Shown here: one piece after another, positions 15,861 to 25,400 of the stretch
Layout: each line of letters begins with the position of its first letter
Position numbering within the stretch: the first letter of the stretch is position 1
IMG/VR virus record: IMGVR_UViG_3300029951_000013
Span: 24,896-88,895 of that record
DNA: 64,000 bases
Reading direction: 5' to 3' (one strand)
Origin: a virus
Translations under genes and position numbers: made by a program
Notes under the pieces: model-generated
Told to the model about the DNA's origin: nothing
The model's input: only the letters and a program-made list of their open reading frames with translations
The model's database searches: none

Positions 15861-17773
15861 GGCTCGTTCCCCGCGATCGTCGTGGACGGCTCCCTGCCCG
15901 AGACGGCCGTGACGGGCTCCCGGCCCTGGACTCTGGTCCGTGCCGCTGTGACGGGCCATCTCGACAGGACGCCGAAGGCTGTGCCGGAAACCGCCGCTGC
16001 CAGGGCCGTTCCCACGATAGCCGTGCTCGAAGGCGCGCTCGTCCCGACCGCTGAACTGGTGCTCGGGAGCACGGTCACGCCGGACAGCCCCGTGAGAGCG
16101 GTGCCCTGCGCCTGCGCCGTCCCGGCCACCGCCACCGAGGCCGACCCCGCGGTGGGCAGGTACGCCGTGCCAGTGGCCGTAGCCGTGGAAGCCGTGGCGC
16201 CGGTGGACATCCCAGGGGCGTACGCCGTGCCGGTTGCTGCGGCGGGACCCGGCTGGACAGAAGTCCCCGGCGCGGGCTGCCCGGCAGCCCCGGTCACTGC
16301 CGCTGATCCGGCCAAGGCACCCAGCGCGACCGCAGCCGGGTAGGCGGCGCCCAAGACTCCGGCTGTGCCGGCAAGGACACTCGGAGCAGCGGCACCCGGA
16401 CAGGCCGTGCCGGTCACCGCTGCCGCCGTGGCGAGGGCACCCAGGGCGACCGTGCTCGAGTAGGCCGCACCGGCCGCAGTGGCGGTTCCCGCAGTTCCCG
16501 TGGCCGAGACGGAAGCTGCGGCCACCGCCGCGTAGGCCGTGCCGGTGGCCGCAGCCGTCTCCGCCGTGGCCGTGCCGGGGACGGAGGCGCTGCCGGTCGC
16601 GGGATAGGCCGTGCCGGTGGCCGCGGCCGATCCAGCGGAGACGGCCAGGGCTGCGGCCACCGGCACGCCGGTCCCGGTTGCACCCGCGGATCCGGCAGGG
16701 ACGGCCAGGGCAGGGCTCGGCTGCAAGGCGGTACCGGTGGCCGCACCGGTCCCGGCGGAGACGGTCACCGCGGTTCCCGGCGGCCAACCGGTACCGGTGC
16801 CGGCCGCCGACCCGGCGGAGACCGCCAGCCCGGCGGCCGGTGCGGAGCCTGTCCCTGTCGCAGCAGCGGACCCCGCGGAGGCCGTCAGTGCCGCAGTGGT
16901 GGCCAGGCTCACTCCGACGGCCTGGGCTACCCCCGCGAGCCCGGTGACGGGCGTCGAGGTTCCGGCGGAGACGGTGTAGGCCGTGCCTGTGGCAGGGGCA
17001 GATCCGGCGGAGACCTGCACGCCACTGTTCGGCGCCAGGCCCGTGCCGGTGGCCGCCGCAGACACGGCAGAGGCGGCCAGTCCGGTGCTCGGCGCGAGGC
17101 CGGTCCCCGTGGCAGCTGCGGATCCGGCGGAGACCGCCAGACCCAGGGGCGAGATCACGATCGCGGCCATGACGGCGTCCGCCAAGGACTGGGACGCGGT
17201 GGACGTCCAGGTGGCGCTGCCCACCGGCGCCGCGCCGCTGGTGTCGAAGACGGCGATGCTCGCGTCCGCCGAGCCGGTGTTGCCGGTGGCGGCGCGCGAG
17301 GCGGTGCCGACCGGCACGGTCCAGGTGGAGGTGATGGTGGACGCGCGGTCGGCGAAGATCTGGACGACCCAGTCACCCGTCCCGATACTGGTGACCGAGG
17401 GAGTGGTGTGCGTGGTCGAGGCCCCGGACTGCGCAACGGCCGCTGAGGCCTCGACCGGCGCGGAGGTCGAGGTCCCCGAGTAGGCGAGGCAGGCCAGGAG
17501 CAGTTTGGAGACGGGCGAGATCGTCCAGGTGTAGGAGGACGGCTCGGAGGCGGCGATCCGGTAGAACGCATCGACGGTGCAGTTCACGGCCGTGACCGGG
17601 AAGTTGGGGATGCGTGTCCAGCCGGAGGCGACGGTGACCGCCGAACCGGCGGTGTTGAGGACGGCCACCGTCAGCAGCAGGTTCCCGTTGGCGGTGCCCG
17701 ACGGCACGGCGACAGCCAGGGAGGAGGTGGTGTTGGCAACGGCGACGTCGGCGTTTACCGGGGCGATCGTCAC
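15857..17773 (-). CDS. Repeat-rich fibre-like structural protein
   Basis: 638 residues. A GTG at 17773 is preferred because GGAGG lies five bases upstream; the GTG at 17779 is too close to it. Residues 1-210 form a globular beta domain (SYTWTISPVSKLLLACLAYSG, then DWVVQIFADRAS) seen in phage surface proteins. About 350 residues of Ala/Gly/Ser/Thr repeats with the consensus AVSAGSAAATGTG follow, ending in a short charged tail. The composition suggests an extended flexible shaft. It lies next to the esterase, so the pair may form one host-binding appendage. Confidence 0.7.
   Translation of the reverse strand: MTIAPVNADVAVANTTSSLAVAVPSGTANGNLLLTVAVLNTAGSAVTVASGWTRIPNFPVTAVNCTVDAFYRIAASEPSSYTWTISPVSKLLLACLAYSGTSTSAPVEASAAVAQSGASTTHTTPSVTSIGTGDWVVQIFADRASTITSTWTVPVGTASRAATGNTGSADASIAVFDTSGAAPVGSATWTSTASQSLADAVMAAIVISPLGLAVSAGSAAATGTGLAPSTGLAASAVSAAATGTGLAPNSGVQVSAGSAPATGTAYTVSAGTSTPVTGLAGVAQAVGVSLATTAALTASAGSAAATGTGSAPAAGLAVSAGSAAGTGTGWPPGTAVTVSAGTGAATGTALQPSPALAVPAGSAGATGTGVPVAAALAVSAGSAAATGTAYPATGSASVPGTATAETAAATGTAYAAVAAASVSATGTAGTATAAGAAYSSTVALGALATAAAVTGTACPGAAAPSVLAGTAGVLGAAYPAAVALGALAGSAAVTGAAGQPAPGTSVQPGPAAATGTAYAPGMSTGATASTATATGTAYLPTAGSASVAVAGTAQAQGTALTGLSGVTVLPSTSSAVGTSAPSSTAIVGTALAAAVSGTAFGVLSRWPVTAARTRVQGREPVTAVSGREPSTTIAGNEP
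16050..17150 (-). repeat. Degenerate tandem repeats coding AGSAAATGTG
   Basis: Roughly 18 to 20 units of about 17 codons, each reading close to L-x-V-S-A-G-S-A-A-A-T-G-T-G/A. Individual units diverge, particularly toward the 3' end of the gene. Repeats of this kind expand and shrink by recombination. Confidence 0.75.
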
Positions 17774-17797
17774 GGCCACCTCCGATCAGGGAACGGA

Positions 17798-18289
17798 TCA
17801 GACCGTGAAGGTGAAGATCCCGGATCCGCTGAAGTTCAGGGAGAAGGTCCCTGAGGTGACGGACTGCGCCCCGCCGAAGTAGTTGAAGCAGACGCCCTGC
17901 TTGGCCACGGTGCCGCCGGTGATGGCGGAGTCGTAGACCAGGGTCCCGTAGATGTTGGCCATGGTGCAGGTGGCCGAACCAGCGATGTTCGAAGCCGAGT
18001 AGGTGACCGTGCCCGCGCTGCCCGCCACAGCGCCGCCGCTCAGGGCGACGCCTCCGGCGACCCACTGGGTACCGTTGGCCACCTCGTTGGCGGTGACCCA
18101 TTGGCCGGTGTTGTAGCCGCTCAACGCTGCGGCCACGGTCCGGTCCGGCGTGCCGGTGTTGTTGAACAGGGCGGCCTTGACCGTGTCGGCGACCAGGCCG
18201 GCGTAGCTGGTCGGCATGCTGGCGGTGTTAGCCAGCATGGGGTTGACCACCCAGGCCTGGAAGATGTTGCTGGAGGACCATCCGGACAT
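17798..18289 (-). CDS. Structural (decoration-like) protein
   Basis: 163 residues, beta-rich with Gly, Ser, Thr and Ala, and the segment YGTLVYDSAITGGTVAKQG frequently seen in actinophage virion operons. No enzyme motif. Located after the tail tube protein gene; likely a minor virion or decoration protein. Confidence 0.6.
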   Translation of the reverse strand: MSGWSSSNIFQAWVVNPMLANTASMPTSYAGLVADTVKAALFNNTGTPDRTVAAALSGYNTGQWVTANEVANGTQWVAGGVALSGGAVAGSAGTVTYSASNIAGSATCTMANIYGTLVYDSAITGGTVAKQGVCFNYFGGAQSVTSGTFSLNFSGSGIFTFTV

Positions 18290-18290
18290 C

Positions 18291-18599
18291 TCAGGCCACC
18301 GTCCCTTGTGCCGTCGGCACGTTCACCATCACGTCGTTGCTGCCGTCCGGCCGCTCAGTGACGACGGCCATGACCGGACGCCCCTCGCCGTCGAAATGGA
18401 CCAGCTCACTGCCCACGTAGTCCTCGCGCTCCACCGCGATGACGCGGCCCAGGAAGCCGTCCAGGACCATCGGCGCGAGCAGCCCTCGCAGGCCGCCGCA
18501 GTTGTGGTAGCGGTTCGGCTTCCCGGCCGTCACCGCGGTCGTGGTGCAGTTCGGGCAGGTCCAGTGCTGCTCCGGAGGCTGGAGGATCACGGCACTCAC
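18291..18599 (-). CDS. Zinc-ribbon hypothetical protein
   Basis: 102 residues, GTG start with AGGGGGCC upstream. A CPNC pair near residue 15 and a lone Cys (HNCGG) near residue 34 give a partial zinc-ribbon pattern near the N-terminus; the rest is beta-rich. Conserved placement between the tail tube and decoration genes suggests a structural or assembly role, not known. Confidence 0.6.
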   Translation of the reverse strand: MSAVILQPPEQHWTCPNCTTTAVTAGKPNRYHNCGGLRGLLAPMVLDGFLGRVIAVEREDYVGSELVHFDGEGRPVMAVVTERPDGSNDVMVNVPTAQGTVA

Positions 18600-18608
18600 T
18601 GCGGCCCC

Positions 18609-19301
18609 CTACAGGTAGAGCGGGTTGCAGGCGGGCGCGGGCGGCGCGACCGAGGTGATGCTCCAGTACCAGTGGTCGGCGGCCTGGGCGGCGAAGCCCG
18701 GCGGCAGGTAACTGGTACTGCTCTGGTTCGAGGGCTTGCCCCAGCCCACCGTGGGTGCCAGGGACACCGCCCGGGTCTCCGCCGTGATCGTCAGCGTCGA
18801 CTTGTCGTTCAAGATCGTGTAGGCCCCGAGCTGGGCGGCGCCGACGTTGGGCCACGCGTTGTAGATGTACTGCTGGGCGCCGTTGATGTCGCAGGAGTAC
18901 TGGCCGGCGATCCTCTGCCAGACCTCCAGGGACCAGCGGTTGGTCATCTGGCCCTCCTGCCCGGCGAAGCCGTAGCCGGTGGCACCGTTGCTGGAGGTCA
19001 GCTCGCGCATGGAGGCCATCCAGGAGGCACCGGTCTGGTTCGTCTCGCAGAAGTCCATGACCAGCTCGTAGCGCTTGAGGACCGCGTCGTCTATCTGGTT
19101 GACGCAGGGCGTGCCGTCGGCGGTGACCTCGAAGAACTCGACCCCGGCCTGGTACTGCGGGGTCATCGCCACCTGGACGAAGCCCTTGGAGGTGATCACG
19201 TTCCCGCCGGTGCCCGTGATCGGGTTGCCGCAGGTATCGAGCGCGATCATTCGGTAGACGGTGCCCTTGATCGGGACTACACAGCTAGCTGTGGCTGACA
19301 T
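18609..19301 (-). CDS. Major tail (tube) protein
   Basis: 230 residues; the ATG at 19301 is chosen because GAGGGG lies five bases upstream, rather than the GTG two codons earlier. The N-terminal beta strands VVPIKGTVYRMIALDTCGN and FVQVAMTPQYQAGVEFFE, followed by PCVNQIDDAVLKRYELVMDF, fit the tube fold. It follows the capsid genes. Assignment rests on size, fold impression and position. Confidence 0.65.
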   Translation of the reverse strand: MSATASCVVPIKGTVYRMIALDTCGNPITGTGGNVITSKGFVQVAMTPQYQAGVEFFEVTADGTPCVNQIDDAVLKRYELVMDFCETNQTGASWMASMRELTSSNGATGYGFAGQEGQMTNRWSLEVWQRIAGQYSCDINGAQQYIYNAWPNVGAAQLGAYTILNDKSTLTITAETRAVSLAPTVGWGKPSNQSSTSYLPPGFAAQAADHWYWSITSVAPPAPACNPLYL

Positions 19302-19310
19302 CTTCACCCC

Positions 19311-20216
19311 TCACGTGGGCACGCCGAGTTCTATCTGAGCCGCCAGGTGGCAGCACTCGAAACCGATTGCATACGTACGAAAAGCCTGGGCCTTGACGGT
19401 GTTCTTGGCCCGGTCGAAGGTCTCCGGCATGTGGCGGACGGTCACATCCGACCGGTAGCCGAAGACTGCGCCGGTGGCGTAGAGCCACGCGTACCCGGCG
19501 GCCGGGGCGGCTCCGGCCGGGGAGGTCCCCGGGTAGCCGCCGCCGACGACGACCTTGTTCCCGGCGGCGGTGTACAGCATCCCGTCGTCCTTGCTGATCA
19601 TCACTAGCTGCCAGGCCCTCAGCGTGGACAGGGCCAGGCGCGGGACATGGATGACGCCTTGGCCGCCGTAGCAGGAAGCAAGAGCGGTCTCCAGCTGGCC
19701 CATCGCTGTGGCCGCGTCCACCCCGGTCCCGGTGACGACCGGGCTGGCGGCGGTCTGGATCAGGATCCCGTTGGCGTCGTCCAGCACGGTGTTGGAGGAC
19801 AGGTGCGGCCACACGGTCGCCTGTCCCCCGGACACGCCGGTCCAGAACGCCTGCTCGACCGTGAACGGCTCCATGCGGGCCAGGTTGGTCTCCGCCAGCG
19901 CCCGGGCCCCGAGCGAGTCCAGGCCGACCGGCGAGGCGTCGAACTCCGCGTAGATCGTGAACGGCGTCGCACCTCGGACAGTCTGGGTGACGTCGCTGGC
20001 GACCAGCGGCGGAGCAGAGGGCGCCCCGCCGGTGCCGGTGACCGCTATGCAGTCGTCATAGGTGGTCGACCCGATGGGGGACGGGCAGATGTCCACCCAG
20101 GTGATGCCGTTCTGCCAGTGCGGGTCGGTCGCGGTCCGCTGCTGGATGGTGTCCCACAGCCCGAACGGAAGCGTGGTGAAGTCCGGGCCGTCGACTATCT
20201 GCCTTGCTCCGGCCAT
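19311..20216 (-). CDS. Second HK97-fold capsid protein (candidate pentamer subunit)
   Basis: 301 residues, ATG with GGGAGGAG upstream. It resembles a short HK97-type shell protein: E-loop-like region (residues 80-100), a spine helix ARALAETNLARMEPFTVEQAFWTG, a P-domain with VIHVPRLALSTLRAW and LYTAAGNKVVVGGGYPG, and a C-terminal strand with AFRTYAIGFECCHLAA. Since a 600-residue major capsid protein precedes it, this may occupy the vertices, as in actinophages with separate hexamer and pentamer proteins. A minor head protein is the alternative. Confidence 0.6.
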   Translation of the reverse strand: MAGARQIVDGPDFTTLPFGLWDTIQQRTATDPHWQNGITWVDICPSPIGSTTYDDCIAVTGTGGAPSAPPLVASDVTQTVRGATPFTIYAEFDASPVGLDSLGARALAETNLARMEPFTVEQAFWTGVSGGQATVWPHLSSNTVLDDANGILIQTAASPVVTGTGVDAATAMGQLETALASCYGGQGVIHVPRLALSTLRAWQLVMISKDDGMLYTAAGNKVVVGGGYPGTSPAGAAPAAGYAWLYATGAVFGYRSDVTVRHMPETFDRAKNTVKAQAFRTYAIGFECCHLAAQIELGVPT

Positions 20217-20255
20217 GGCTCACTCCTCCCGCTCGGACTGTGGACTGACAGCGGA

Positions 20256-22058
20256 TCAGAGGTTGGGCTGGCCGCCGGTAGCGAGGCTGGCGACGCCCTG
20301 GCCGCTGACCATGAAGGTCAGCGTGTAGAGGCGGGACTCGTGGCCGACCTTGGCCACCAGGTGCGCCTCTTCTGCCCAGGCCGCGGTGAAGTCGTTCTCC
20401 GCGTTGAGGATGGAGTCCCGGATCACGCCGAGGTCCAGGCTCAGACCCGTGCCGTGCAGGAACGTCCCGGCGGCGTACATCATGAACTGCACCGTGGTCG
20501 GCCACGCGGTCATCTGGGCTGCGGCCTGCCCGAACTGGCTGGCACCGCGCACCTGCCAGTCGCTGACGAACTGGACGGCCACGCCGCGGGTGGCGAACAT
20601 GGCGATGATCGCCGAGTCCGGGACCGACAGGGTGGAGTCGTCGCCGTAGGTGCGCCAGGTCAGGTCGGCCCGGATCGCAGCCAGCACCCACGTGGGGAGC
20701 ACAACCTCCAGGACGGCAGTGTCGCTCATGCCGAACCGGTTGCGGTAGTCGACCGCAGCCAGCTCGATGCCGTTCATGACGCCCTGGAAGGCGGGGACGG
20801 TAGCGCTGGCCGGAAGGGCTGCGGTGACGGTGGACGCGGCGGACATCAGCGAGATGAGCCTGGCGTTGATGACGTGAGCGTAGGCGTTGCGCAGCAGCCG
20901 CAGGAAGTTCTGCGCGGCCTCGGGGTACGCGCTGTCGGTCAGGTTGCCCGCGGTGAGCGTGATGCCGTAGACCTCAAGGCGCGAGTTGCTGAAGCTGGCG
21001 CAGGGTACCCGCAGGGTCGGCTTGTTGATCGAGCCGGTGACGGTGTTGATGTCGTCGGTCTCGCTCCACAGCCACGGGTCGCTCGTGTTGGCGAAGGTGG
21101 CCGCGAAACCGCCCATGCCGGTCGCCGGGTTGCTCCCGCCTGCGGTGAAGAACACGTCCTTGATGGACGGGCTGGTCGGGAATTGGATGCCGCCACGGCT
21201 GATCCCGACGGTCGGCAGGTCGATGATCCCGCTCGGCACGTCGGAGATGTTGAACAGGTCGTAGTAGATCTCGCTGGGCGCGCACCATCCGCCGCCGGCA
21301 AGGAGTGCCTGCTGCTTGTCGCCGCCGGTCAGCTCCCGGACCAGGCGGTCGATCTGCGCCGGGCCCGTGCGCTCGTCCACCGTGTGGGTGAACTGGTTCT
21401 GGATCGAGGCGACGGGGTAGCGCGCGGCGCCCTGGCCCTGGGCCGTGGTCGGGATGTTGCTGGCCCGCTGGATGAACGCGTCAGCCATCGCCTCCATCGA
21501 GACGACCACGCCGCCGGAGGCCACGCCGCGCTTCGGAATATCCACCGAGGCAGTGATCACCTTGAGGTTCGCCTTGGCCGGGGCGACGCCCGGGTCCGGC
21601 GCGAACTGCCTCGAGGCGCTGAGGCTGGCGGCCTGGCGGACCACGTCCGCCGGGCTGTTGCCGCCGCGTCCGCTGCCCATCGCGGCGACCAGGCCCTGGG
21701 TGACACCGCGGGCTGCCGCAGCAGCGACGGCCTCCAGGTCGCCGGTGGTCTGCGATGCGGCTGCCGGATCGGCCGGCCCGTGGACCCGCTCGCTCAGCTT
21801 GGCCATCGCCTGCGCGGCGGTGTCCTTGGCCGCGGTGGCCTTCAGTTCGGCACGCACGTCGCGGACGCGCAGCTCCTCGTTGATCCGGTCCAGGTCGTCG
21901 GCCACCGAAGTGGCCTGCTGGAGGATCTCCGGGGTCAGGTCGTCCTGGCCGTGGACCCGCTCGAACGCGGCGACAGCCTGGTCCCGCAGGGCGGCCAGTT
22001 CGGCGTCACCCATGAGGGTGAGTTCGAGAGGGCAGGAAAAGACTTCGTCTCCCGACAC
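20256..22058 (-). CDS. Major capsid protein with N-terminal scaffold region
   Basis: 600 residues; the GTG at 22058 has TTGGAGG five bases upstream. Residues 1-170 are helical and charged, like the cleavable scaffolding delta domain; residues about 200-600 are an HK97-fold shell protein (ELTGGDKQQALLAGGGWCAPSEIYYDLF, NFLRLLRNAYAHVINARL, and a Thr/Ser-rich core). It lies right after the portal and maturation protease genes. The scaffold region is presumably removed by the upstream protease. Confidence 0.85.
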   Translation of the reverse strand: MSGDEVFSCPLELTLMGDAELAALRDQAVAAFERVHGQDDLTPEILQQATSVADDLDRINEELRVRDVRAELKATAAKDTAAQAMAKLSERVHGPADPAAASQTTGDLEAVAAAAARGVTQGLVAAMGSGRGGNSPADVVRQAASLSASRQFAPDPGVAPAKANLKVITASVDIPKRGVASGGVVVSMEAMADAFIQRASNIPTTAQGQGAARYPVASIQNQFTHTVDERTGPAQIDRLVRELTGGDKQQALLAGGGWCAPSEIYYDLFNISDVPSGIIDLPTVGISRGGIQFPTSPSIKDVFFTAGGSNPATGMGGFAATFANTSDPWLWSETDDINTVTGSINKPTLRVPCASFSNSRLEVYGITLTAGNLTDSAYPEAAQNFLRLLRNAYAHVINARLISLMSAASTVTAALPASATVPAFQGVMNGIELAAVDYRNRFGMSDTAVLEVVLPTWVLAAIRADLTWRTYGDDSTLSVPDSAIIAMFATRGVAVQFVSDWQVRGASQFGQAAAQMTAWPTTVQFMMYAAGTFLHGTGLSLDLGVIRDSILNAENDFTAAWAEEAHLVAKVGHESRLYTLTFMVSGQGVASLATGGQPNL

Positions 22059-22138
22059 AACAGCCTCCAAGGCGGGCGGGGTGGCATCTGCCCGAACCGT
22101 ACGCCCGACCTTGGAAATAGCAAGGAGAAGCTTTTCAC

Positions 22139-22155
22139 TTCACCGAATCGGTGAA
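22139..22155. promoter_or_regulatory. 17-base palindrome upstream of capsid gene
   Basis: TTCACCGAATCGGTGAA is an exact inverted repeat of 8-base arms around one base, lying between the tiny Cys-rich gene and the major capsid gene in an AT-richer patch. It could be an operator or a processing or termination hairpin that lets capsid mRNA be made separately. No T tract follows on either strand. Confidence 0.4.
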
Positions 22156-22156
22156 A

Positions 22157-22300
22157 TTAAAGCGCTGCGACCTCAGAATTGTCGGATGTCTCTTGGGGGT
22201 CCCCCGCTGCCTCCGGGCCTGCCGCCTGCTGGATCGGCGCTGGTGCCTGGACGGGCGGTGTCTGGTACGGCGGGGGCAGCTGGTTGCCGCAGTTGCACAT
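22157..22300 (-). CDS. Tiny CxC protein
   Basis: 47 residues with GGAGGA eight bases before the ATG. It starts MCNCGN and continues as a Pro/Gln/Ala-rich chain. Very short N-terminal Cys-x-Cys proteins near capsid genes are common in actinophages but have no known role. It is supported by the ribosome binding site and fit between neighbours. Confidence 0.55.
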   Translation of the reverse strand: MCNCGNQLPPPYQTPPVQAPAPIQQAAGPEAAGDPQETSDNSEVAAL

Positions 22301-22309
22301 CGTGTCCTC

Positions 22310-22423
22310 CTAGACCGTGCGCTCGGTGAAGCGGAAGATCCGGGTGCCGAACTGCCACCAGGACGCCTTCCGCCGGGTGTTGCTGGCCACATCGAAGTAC
22401 TCGGTGCGGTAGTAACCGATCAT
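22310..22423 (-). CDS. Tiny basic/aromatic protein
   Basis: 37 residues. The ATG overlaps the stop of the protease fusion gene as ATGA, and the stop is nine bases before the next ATG. Sequence begins MIGYYRTEYFDVASN and is rich in Arg, Trp and Phe. No family recognised. The exact packing between its neighbours argues for a real gene. Confidence 0.5.
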   Translation of the reverse strand: MIGYYRTEYFDVASNTRRKASWWQFGTRIFRFTERTV

Positions 22424-25400
22424 GCGTCCGCCTTCACTCGTTTGGCCAGCATCTCCAGGACCCGGCGCATCGCCATCTGGTCCAGGTCGTGCTCGCTGGG
22501 TCCAGCCACGCCCGGCGCCACGGTGGGCTGACCTGCGGCGACCAGCGCCACCTGGGCCCCGGCGGAGACCCGGGCGCGCATACGCGGCACCGGGAACCCC
22601 GGCACGTTGACGGCCAGCAGGCCGACCAGGCGCAGCTTGCCGCCGATGCGCCGCCAGTCGCCGGACACCTGGCCCGCCGCACGCAGTGCCGCCACCTTCC
22701 CCGCGTCCGCGTCAGCCCGGATCGAGCCGGCGACCCAGATGCCGTGGACGTCGTTGCCCACGACCACGTCGGCCACTGCCCATCCGGTGTGGTCGTAGTG
22801 CTCCTTGGCCGCCTGGGCCCCGACGTTGAGGCTGGCGTGGCCGGTGCCGACGGTGATCTGGCCGACGGAGGCGGTAGTGCCGTCGTCCAGGCCGACCTCC
22901 CCGGTCATGTAGTAGGCGTGGTAGTCCTCGCGCGGCGGCTGGACGCACTGCCCGGTCTGGCCGATGTGGCAGGTCCCCCACTGCGCGGCGTGGCCGTAGA
23001 TCCGGCCGGAGTCGGACACGGTGATCGGGGTGGGCACCGACAACCCCGGGTCGGCGAACCACTCGGCGGGCGGAGTGTAGACGCCGAGGGAGGCGGTGAC
23101 CGCCCCGGTCTCGTCAGGCTCCTCGACCTGGGCGGCCTCCCACTCGGCCGGGTCCATCGCGCCGCCGGCCACCACAGCGCCGGTGTCGGCGTCGGTGAGC
23201 TGGATGTACGCGTCCTTGAACGCGGGTATGTCGCACAGGGTCGCCGCGCGGATCTGGCCGCCGTGGAAGATGACCTTCTCCGGCTGGGCGAAGAGCATGG
23301 CGAAGATGTCCTCTTCGTCGTCGCCCTCGTTGTTCCGCTCGGGCCAGACCATCTCGATATCGGCATCGCCGATCGAGTCGGCGTCGATGCTGACTCCGCG
23401 GACGAAACGGCCCGCGATCTTGTCGCGCGCGGCCACGCCGTTCGGGTCGGAGAGGTCGAGGACGCCGGTGGCCTGGATCTGGTTGCCGACCCGCTGGATC
23501 GTGTCGATCCGGCCGACGTTGACCGCTACCGTCCTCGGCTCCCCGCCGTGGGAGTCCTGGATGTTCCAGCGCAACGGGATCGGCGGGTCCTGCCAGGTCA
23601 GCGCGTCCGGCGCGAACTCGCGGCCGTCGCCGGTGGTCACGCCCTCCACCGCGAGGACACCCGACCACGGCGCGGTCGGACCGCCGGGCGCGATGACCGG
23701 AGCAGGCTGGATCGCCGGGGCTCCGGTGGCTGCTGCGGCCTTGAGGTTGTCCGGCACCGGCTCCTTGATGGCGTTGTAGTGCGCCACCAGGTGGGACTTC
23801 GCCGCCGCGACGGCCGCCGGGCTGTGCCCGGTCAGGCTGCTAAACCGGCCTGCTGCCGCGGCCAGTCCGGCGCGGTTCAGCTCGCCGTCCGGGTCGTGGT
23901 GCGGCAGGAAGCACTCCTCCTCGGGAGTCCCGTTGCCGGGGTCGCAGGCGGCCGACGCCGTCTTGTACTGCACGGGGGTGAAGTTCGAGGGACTGCCGTC
24001 CCAGGGTGCGTCGCTGACGGTGTTGCTGGAGCCGAAGTGCGCAGCGTCGTCCGGGCACTCGGCGCAGGGCGCACCGCCGCTGTCGGACATGCCGCTGGGG
24101 GCGGTGCTCCCGTCCGGCTTGTTCTTGCTCAGCCGCTTGTCCTTGGCGGTCCCCTTGTTCGGCTTGCCGCCGAGCTCTTCCTCAACAACGGTGGTCACGG
24201 GCGTACCCTCCTCGGCGGATGCCAGCATCCCCTGGTCCCAGACAGCGTAGATCGTGCCCCGGCAGTTACCGCCCCCTAGGCAGTCGGCATAGCCGCCGCC
24301 CGGGTAGGCGTCCTCGGCGTCGTCCAGCGAATTGAACGCCTTTCCGTCGACTGATTGACAGGGCTGACATGTCCGGTCGTCCAGAATCTCGGTGGCGTAG
24401 TAAGTGGCTGGAGGCGCGGCTTCCAGCACGGCGATGCGTCCGGCGTTCTGGGCAGCCGACATGGCCTCGCCCAGCCACTGCTTGTCGAAAGCGTCGGACA
24501 GGCCCTGTAGTGCCAACTCCACCTCGGACGCGAGCCTGATCCCGGAGAGGACGCTGAACAGGCCCATCGCGCGGTGCTTCGCGGCCTGCACCAGCCGGTT
24601 GCCCATGGTGTCGGCGGCGATGGACGCCACCTGGCGCAGCAGGTCGAGACCGGCCAGCGCAGCGACCCGGCCCGGTTCCAGACTCCAAGGCGGGACGTGG
24701 ACGCCCTGCTGCTCGGCCTCCTGCTGCTGCGCCACCCCGGCGGCCTGCGCAGTAGTGCGCATCCGGCCGTACAGGGTGTCGGCGGCCGTGTCCGTGGTGA
24801 TGGACAGCGTGGACAGGGCATCAGTGCCGCCGGCCAGGATCTGGTCCTTGATCTGGGTGCGCCAGTCGGCGGTGACCGCCTGCCAGTCCGTCAGGGCCCC
24901 GTTCACGGCCTGCTGCCAGCTGCGCTGGTGTGCCGCGAAGTCGACGCGTGCGGCCAGCTCGGTGGCGTTCGGCAGGCGGCGGAACTCGTCCGGGCGCTTC
25001 GCCCGCTTCGGCTTAGCGGCGGCGGTGATCGCGGTGCCGGTCGCGGCCAGGCTCGCGGTCAGCGGGATGTCCGTGTCCTCGTTTCCGAAGCTGACGCGGA
25101 TCCGGTCGAACGTCACCGGGCCGAGTTTCGCCTCCAGCGTGGAAGCCAGGCTCAGGTCGTCGGTGTAGGCAGCGCAGATGTGCGCCACCCACGGACTGTG
25201 CTGGTCCGGCAGCGGAACCGGATCGCCGCCGCGCTGCTGGTGGAGCATCAGCGCGTCCTGGACCGCCATGGCCGCCAGCTGGTGGAAGTCGTCCAACGGG
25301 CAGTCCGCAGCGTCGGCGTCCGGGTTGTCGCCGACGTTCCAGACCCAGGACGCGCCCGGGCTGTCGCCGTTCCAGTGTCCGATGCCGAAGACCTTGGTGG

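Noticed and set aside
13887-16343. 818-codon plus-strand frame
   Set aside because: Antisense to the esterase and fibre genes, low-complexity Arg/Gly/Val product with no domain.
15861-16787. Upstream extension of the esterase frame
   Set aside because: Reads as Gly/Arg/His-rich nonsense over the fibre gene; the ATG at 15860 with ATGA overlap is the natural start.
15900-17150. Repeat region as a CRISPR or tandem DNA satellite
   Set aside because: The periodicity is a protein repeat in frame with the fibre gene, with strong divergence between units.
19647-22154. 835-codon plus-strand frame opposite the capsid genes
   Set aside because: Antisense shadow; capsid genes on the other strand have correct starts and folds.
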